Positions 5,468 through 8,126 of a DNA stretch of 8,126 nucleotides are shown here, one piece after another. Below the pieces are notes generated by a model that worked only from the letters and a program-made list of their open reading frames with translations, was not told the DNA's origin and searched no databases. Made by a program: the position numbers and the translations under genes. Source of the DNA: an uncultured Selenomonadaceae bacterium (GTDB lineage Bacteria > Bacillota > Negativicutes > Selenomonadales > Selenomonadaceae); NCBI GenBank assembly GCA_905235425.1, contig CAJOKY010000142.1, positions 1 to 8,126 on the forward strand, written 5' to 3'. Each line of letters begins with the position of its first letter. Position 1 is the first letter of the stretch.

Positions 5468-6496
5468 TCTCACGTGCTTAGCCCAACGATCCAAAAAATT
5501 ATAGCGTTGCTGTTCATTGAAAGCAGGCGCATTTTGGAAGAGTACAAGATTTTTTCCTGCAAAAGATTTATACGCTAAAGTATTGGGGTTCGTCGAAATA
5601 AAATAAAAACCGTTGCTCTGCAATGCAAGCTGAGCATTGTCACTTAAAAGCCAATCGGCAAATTTTTTTGCCTCAGCACTTTTGGCAGAATTTTTATCTG
5701 AAAGTGCGACGCCTGTCAAAATGTACGCCGTACCGTCCGCAGGATAAATTATTTTCAGCGGATAACCTTCCTGCATATAACGAATGGTTTCACTTTCCAC
5801 AGCTATTGAAATATCTGTTTCACCCATACCTGCTTGACGCACGGGATTTGATAAAAATTTTGTGTATTGTACAACTTTTGGATGAAGTCCGCGCAGAATT
5901 TTGTACGTTTCAACTTCGCCTAAATTGGCAATCATTTGAAACATTAAATTTGACGCCGCATCAGCCGCAATGAAATCAGTAATGCCGATTCGTACACCGC
6001 GAAAACTTGCAAGCGCCGTCCAAGTATCGGGAATTTCTTTCAGTTTGCCGAGAAAATCCTTGTTCGTACAAAAAATAATCGGATCGTACCAAACGCCTGT
6101 CCAACGATCATGCTTGTCTTTAAAGTTATTTTTAACGGCGTCGATATTTTCAGAAGTATACGGGATTAAAAGATTCTGTTCGGCAAGTGAATTTAAAACG
6201 GCGCTTTCAGCCAAAATTAAATCAACCGTATCAACTACGGTAGGATCTGAAACGGCGTCGTTTTTAGTCTTTTGAATTAAATCTTTTGACGGCAAGGGTA
6301 CAAAATTTATTCGTACGTGATTTTCTTTTTCATACGCCTCTGCCAAAATGGTAACGGTTTCTGCCGGCAATGTTGTGTATGCCGACAATTCGACTTCCGA
6401 GACTCTTTCATCAGCCCCCGCACGATAAGATATCCCTGCTATCGCCGAAAGTACAAACACAAACGCTGTCAAGAATAAGACCGTGTACCGACGCAT
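5456..6496 (-). CDS. Periplasmic solute-binding protein, iron(III)/FbpA-like family
   Basis: The 346-residue protein looks like a family 1 extracellular solute-binding protein of the type used by ABC importers for iron(III), phosphonates or similar small ligands. It has an N-terminal signal sequence (RRYTVLFLTAFVFVLSAIAG, residues 2-21) without a lipobox cysteine, so it is soluble or anchored by an uncleaved signal, not a lipoprotein. Family-like segments are the early LSAYTTLPAETVTILAEAYEKE (38-59), WYDPIIFCTNKDFL (136-149), PDTWTALASFRGVRIGITD (156-174) and GETDISIAVESE (225-236). The ligand cannot be told from sequence. No permease or ATPase gene lies in the window, so it is an orphan here. 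The ATG start is supported by GGAGGGG (6510-6504), and a good promoter lies just upstream. It is probably the first gene of the minus-strand block. Confidence 0.82.
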   Translation of the reverse strand: MRRYTVLFLTAFVFVLSAIAGISYRAGADERVSEVELSAYTTLPAETVTILAEAYEKENHVRINFVPLPSKDLIQKTKNDAVSDPTVVDTVDLILAESAVLNSLAEQNLLIPYTSENIDAVKNNFKDKHDRWTGVWYDPIIFCTNKDFLGKLKEIPDTWTALASFRGVRIGITDFIAADAASNLMFQMIANLGEVETYKILRGLHPKVVQYTKFLSNPVRQAGMGETDISIAVESETIRYMQEGYPLKIIYPADGTAYILTGVALSDKNSAKSAEAKKFADWLLSDNAQLALQSNGFYFISTNPNTLAYKSFAGKNLVLFQNAPAFNEQQRYNFLDRWAKHVRFRD

Positions 6497-6528
6497 TTCA
6501 GTTCCCCTCCTGAAAAAAATTCGCCGTC

Positions 6529-6557
6529 ATTATATCCCACTTGCAAAATCATTACAA
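6529..6557 (-). promoter_or_regulatory. Promoter of the solute-binding protein-rimO-pncC-serS block
   Basis: On the minus strand TTGTAA (6557-6552) is followed after 17 nt by a perfect TATAAT (6534-6529). Transcription would start about 25 nt before the GGAGGGG of the solute-binding protein gene. It is back to back with the rpsF promoter in the same intergenic region, leaving about 50 bp between the two -35 boxes. Confidence 0.72.
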
Positions 6558-6606
6558 GAAAAATTTTTTTACTATGTTCAATCTGACATTAAAATAAAAA
6601 ATTTCC

Positions 6607-6634
6607 TTGCCAAAAAAATTTTCTGTGTTATAAT
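6607..6634 (+). promoter_or_regulatory. Promoter of the rpsF-ssb-rpsR operon
   Basis: TTGCCA (6607-6612) and a perfect TATAAT (6629-6634) are separated by 16 nt. The predicted start near 6641 leaves a leader of about 60 nt before the rpsF start codon, including a small hairpin. Confidence 0.75.
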
Positions 6635-6659
6635 CATAGCCTATCGAATTATCTTCCCT

Positions 6660-6675
6660 GCTCATTTCAATGAGC
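6660..6675 (+). other. Hairpin in the rpsF leader, possible autoregulatory site
   Basis: GCTCATT (6660-6666) and AATGAGC (6669-6675) form a near-complete palindrome in the untranslated leader, 12 nt before the ribosome binding site. Many bacteria regulate this operon through an S6:S18-binding leader RNA with a conserved CCG. No CCG occurs in this leader between about 6640 and 6701, so if it is an autoregulatory site it is not the canonical one. Confidence 0.4.
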
Positions 6676-6701
6676 CAAAGTCCAAAGAGGAGGTGTACAT
6701 T

Positions 6702-6995
6702 TTGAGGAAGTACGAAATTTTATTCATCATCAGATCGCTTGACGAAGAGGCAACCAACGCCGTGATTGACAAGTTTTCAAAACTTATTGCGGCAAACGGC
6801 GGTACGATCGAAAAGGAAGATCGTTGGGGAAAAAAGCGTCTTGCTTACGAAATTAAAAAGGAAAGCGAAGGCTATTACGTTCTTTTCTACACCAAATGCG
6901 AGCCCGCTTGCGTTAATGAATGTGATCGCGTAATGAAAATTACCGACGAAGTCCTTAAGCATATGATTGTTCGCTCCGACGAGAAAGAGGCGTAA
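6702..6995 (+). CDS. rpsF: 30S ribosomal protein S6
   Basis: S6 binds the central domain of 16S rRNA as a partner of S18. The 97-residue product (MRKYEILFIIRS...) has the family landmarks: the N-terminal RKYE strand, GTIEKEDRWGKKRLAYEI (about 34-51), the GYYVLFYTK strand, and the C-terminal ITDEVLKHMIVR. Usual family length is about 95-100. I chose the TTG at 6702 because AGGAGGT (6688-6694) lies 7 nt upstream and homologues begin with this MRKYE. The frame stays open further upstream to 6483, but that extension would cover the promoter and is not credible. The TTG start, combined with a strong ribosome binding site, may moderate expression. First gene of the rpsF-ssb-rpsR operon; ssb begins two bases after the stop codon (TAATATG). 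Confidence 0.96.
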   Translation: MRKYEILFIIRSLDEEATNAVIDKFSKLIAANGGTIEKEDRWGKKRLAYEIKKESEGYYVLFYTKCEPACVNECDRVMKITDEVLKHMIVRSDEKEA

Positions 6996-6996
6996 T

Positions 6997-7434
6997 ATGA
7001 ACAAGGTTTTTCTTACCGGCAACTTGACGAGAGACCCTGAAGTAAAATACACGCCGAACGGTAAAGCCGTTTCTAAATTGGGAATTGCTGTAAACAGGCG
7101 TTTTAAAAACGCGGAAACCGGTCAATTTGATGTAGATTTTTTCAACTTGACGGCATGGGATAAAACGGCGGAATTTTGCGGACGTTATTTAAGAAAGGGT
7201 ACTCGCGTCTTGGTTGAAGGTTCATTACGAACTTACAGTTACACGGCGCAAGACGGCAACAAGCGTTCCGGCGTTGAGATTTGGATTGACAATATCGAAT
7301 TTGCAGGCGCCGGTAAGCGTGATAGCGATTCCGGCGAAAAATATACGTCTAAACCTTCTTCGGATTCCGGTAATGACGATTTTGACGATGACTTTTCCGG
7401 CGAAGAAATTTCCGATGACAGAGTTCCCTTCTGA
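6997..7434 (+). CDS. ssb: Single-stranded DNA-binding protein
   Basis: SSB coats single-stranded DNA in replication, repair and recombination and recruits partners through its C-terminal tip. The 145-residue product has an OB-fold domain (about 1-105) with MNKVFLTGNLTRDPEVKYTPNG at the front and FFNLTAWDKTAEFCGRYLRKG in the middle. A flexible Ser/Asp/Gly-rich linker (106-138) leads to the acidic tip SDDRVPF, a variant of the common DDDIPF. The ATG at 6997 has AAAGAGG 6 nt upstream and matches family N-termini; an in-frame start at 6967 would overlap rpsF and is rejected. Its place between rpsF and rpsR is the conserved Firmicutes arrangement, giving co-expression with ribosome synthesis. Confidence 0.97.
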   Translation: MNKVFLTGNLTRDPEVKYTPNGKAVSKLGIAVNRRFKNAETGQFDVDFFNLTAWDKTAEFCGRYLRKGTRVLVEGSLRTYSYTAQDGNKRSGVEIWIDNIEFAGAGKRDSDSGEKYTSKPSSDSGNDDFDDDFSGEEISDDRVPF

Positions 7435-7480
7435 TTCCATATCCAATGATTTTTCTTTAAATTGAATGAGGTTTGAAAAT

Positions 7481-7711
7481 ATGCGTAAAGAAAGAGGCAG
7501 ACGCCCGCGCCGTAAGGTTTGCGCCTTCTGCGTGGATAAAGTTGAAAAAATTGATTATAAAGACGCGGCTAAACTTCGTCGCTTTACGACGGAGCGCGGC
7601 AAAATTCTTCCGCGTCGCATTTCCGGCAACTGCGCCAAACATCAGCGTCAAGTGACGATCGCCATTAAGCGCGCTCGCAACATTGCGCTTTTGCCTTTTA
7701 CTGCTGATTAG
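7481..7711 (+). CDS. rpsR: 30S ribosomal protein S18
   Basis: S18 joins S6 on the platform of the small subunit. The 76-residue protein is typical: a basic N-terminus (RKERGRRPRRK), DYKDAAKLRRF, ERGKILPRRISGNCAKHQR, and the end RARNIALLPF. It keeps Cys14 and Cys17 (CAFC) plus Cys51 and His54 (CAKH), consistent with the zinc-binding form of S18. The ATG at 7481 is preceded at 8 nt by TGAGGT (7467-7472). The earlier in-frame ATG at 7466 overlaps that ribosome binding site and is rejected. The TAG stop is the first of a series of TAG triplets at 7-nt intervals. A strong intrinsic terminator follows about 65 bases later, closing the operon. Confidence 0.96.
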   Translation: MRKERGRRPRRKVCAFCVDKVEKIDYKDAAKLRRFTTERGKILPRRISGNCAKHQRQVTIAIKRARNIALLPFTAD

Positions 7712-7738
7712 CTTGTAGCTATTAGCCGGTAGCAGTTA
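7704..7738 (+). repeat. Heptamer array at the rpsR stop codon
   Basis: Five degenerate 7-bp units follow each other: CTGATTA, GCTTGTA, GCTATTA, GCCGGTA, GCAGTTA. Phased on the rpsR stop codon, TAG occurs at 7709, 7716, 7723 and 7730, exactly every 7 nt, which places a TAG in all three reading frames. The unit sequence differs from the other two arrays in the window, but the unit length and the link to a stop codon are the same. Confidence 0.65.
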
Positions 7739-7776
7739 TCTTTTGAATTTTAGACAGATATCAGATAAAACTTACT

Positions 7777-7810
7777 TGGTCAGTGAATTTTTTCACCGAC
7801 CATTTTTTTT
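7777..7810 (+). terminator. Intrinsic terminator of the rpsF-ssb-rpsR operon
   Basis: TGGTCAGTGA (7777-7786) pairs with TCACCGACCA (7793-7802) over ten positions with one A-C mismatch, closing a 6-nt loop ATTTTT, and is followed by eight T residues (7803-7810). The T-run directly touches the GAGGTG ribosome binding site of the next gene, so read-through transcripts would have that site next to a stable hairpin. Confidence 0.92.
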
Positions 7811-7822
7811 GAGGTGAATTGC

Positions 7823-8126
7823 TTGAACAGAAAAAAATTTTTACCCGCTATTACCCTTGCACTTTGTCTGTTCGCAACGCTGATTTTCGTAATTCTGATT
7901 TACACGCCGATTAAAAGCGAGACCGCCGCCGCGCAGATTGAGTTACGAAAAATTCAAGCTACAGAAAAAATTTTGCAGGATTTTACAAAACGTCACGGCA
8001 ATATTGAAAAATATTTGGCGTTGACTGAAACGCGATTGAAATCTGCGCGGGAACTTTTGCCGCTTGAAAATTTTCAAGATACTTTTGCCGAAGAAATTTA
8101 TAAAATCGCAGAAAAAAATAAAGTTA
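7823..8126 (+). CDS. PilO-like inner-membrane protein, 3' end outside window
   Basis: The frame opens at TTG (7823) after GAGGT (7811-7815) with 7-nt spacing and is still open at the window edge, giving 101 residues. The product has a short basic N-terminus (NRKK), one transmembrane helix (about 8-27), a heptad-like region suited to coiled coil (about 32-80), and then RELLPLENFQDTFAEEIYKIAEKNKV. This topology and the LLP...AEEIYKIAEKN pattern resemble PilO of the type IV pilus or type II secretion alignment complex. That call is tentative, because many bitopic coiled-coil proteins look similar and pilM/pilN are not upstream: the preceding gene is rpsR, behind a terminator. No clear separate promoter was found in the gap. 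Confidence 0.55.
   Translation, partial: MNRKKFLPAITLALCLFATLIFVILIYTPIKSETAAAQIELRKIQATEKILQDFTKRHGNIEKYLALTETRLKSARELLPLENFQDTFAEEIYKIAEKNKV

Noticed and set aside
6483..6701. N-terminal extension of rpsF back to 6483
   Set aside because: It would overlap both promoters and the start of the solute-binding protein gene. Homologous S6 proteins begin at MRKYE, and the ribosome binding site fits TTG 6702.
7466..7480. Earlier ATG for rpsR at 7466
   Set aside because: It overlaps the ribosome binding site TGAGGT, which is correctly spaced for the ATG at 7481, and would add residues not typical of S18.

Overview
The window looks like chromosomal DNA from a low-GC, Firmicutes-type bacterium. The signs are strong GGAGG-type ribosome binding sites, the rpsF-ssb-rpsR order, AT-rich codon use and the futalosine menaquinone pathway marker mqnC. 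The protein flavour suggests a Negativicutes-like member (Selenomonas/Phascolarctobacterium relatives), but that is an impression from sequence alone. TTG is a frequent start codon: rpsF, rimO, the secreted protein gene and the pilO-like gene all appear to use it.

Layout, left to right. (1) Positions 1-150 hold the apparent decayed 3' end of an IS200/IS605-type tnpB gene and a small hairpin, running almost directly into mqnC (152-1177, +). (2) Positions 1178-1403 lie between convergent genes and hold a compact element of three hairpins, one a perfect 13-bp stem. (3) A tRNA-Arg(CCG) gene on the minus strand (1404-1478) has its own promoter. (4) A minus-strand operon-like block covers 6496 down to 1582: an orphan periplasmic solute-binding protein, rimO (S12 methylthiotransferase), a stand-alone pncC/cinA C-terminal domain, an unrecognised secreted protein, and serS. 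serS is broken: the sequence fits a 16-nt deletion, and the two halves meet at an ATGA stop/start overlap. (5) A divergent intergenic region (6497-6701) holds back-to-back promoters. (6) The plus-strand operon rpsF-ssb-rpsR (6702-7711) ends in a strong intrinsic terminator. (7) A truncated pilO-like membrane protein gene starts at 7823 and runs off the window.

Most genes are housekeeping (translation, ribosome modification, DNA replication, quinone and NAD salvage). The unusual content lies in the joints between genes. After several stop codons there are arrays of 7-bp units that carry a stop codon on the sense strand of the upstream gene. Because 7 is not a multiple of 3, these arrays put a stop in all three reading frames. 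The other two points of interest are the split serS and the three-hairpin element.
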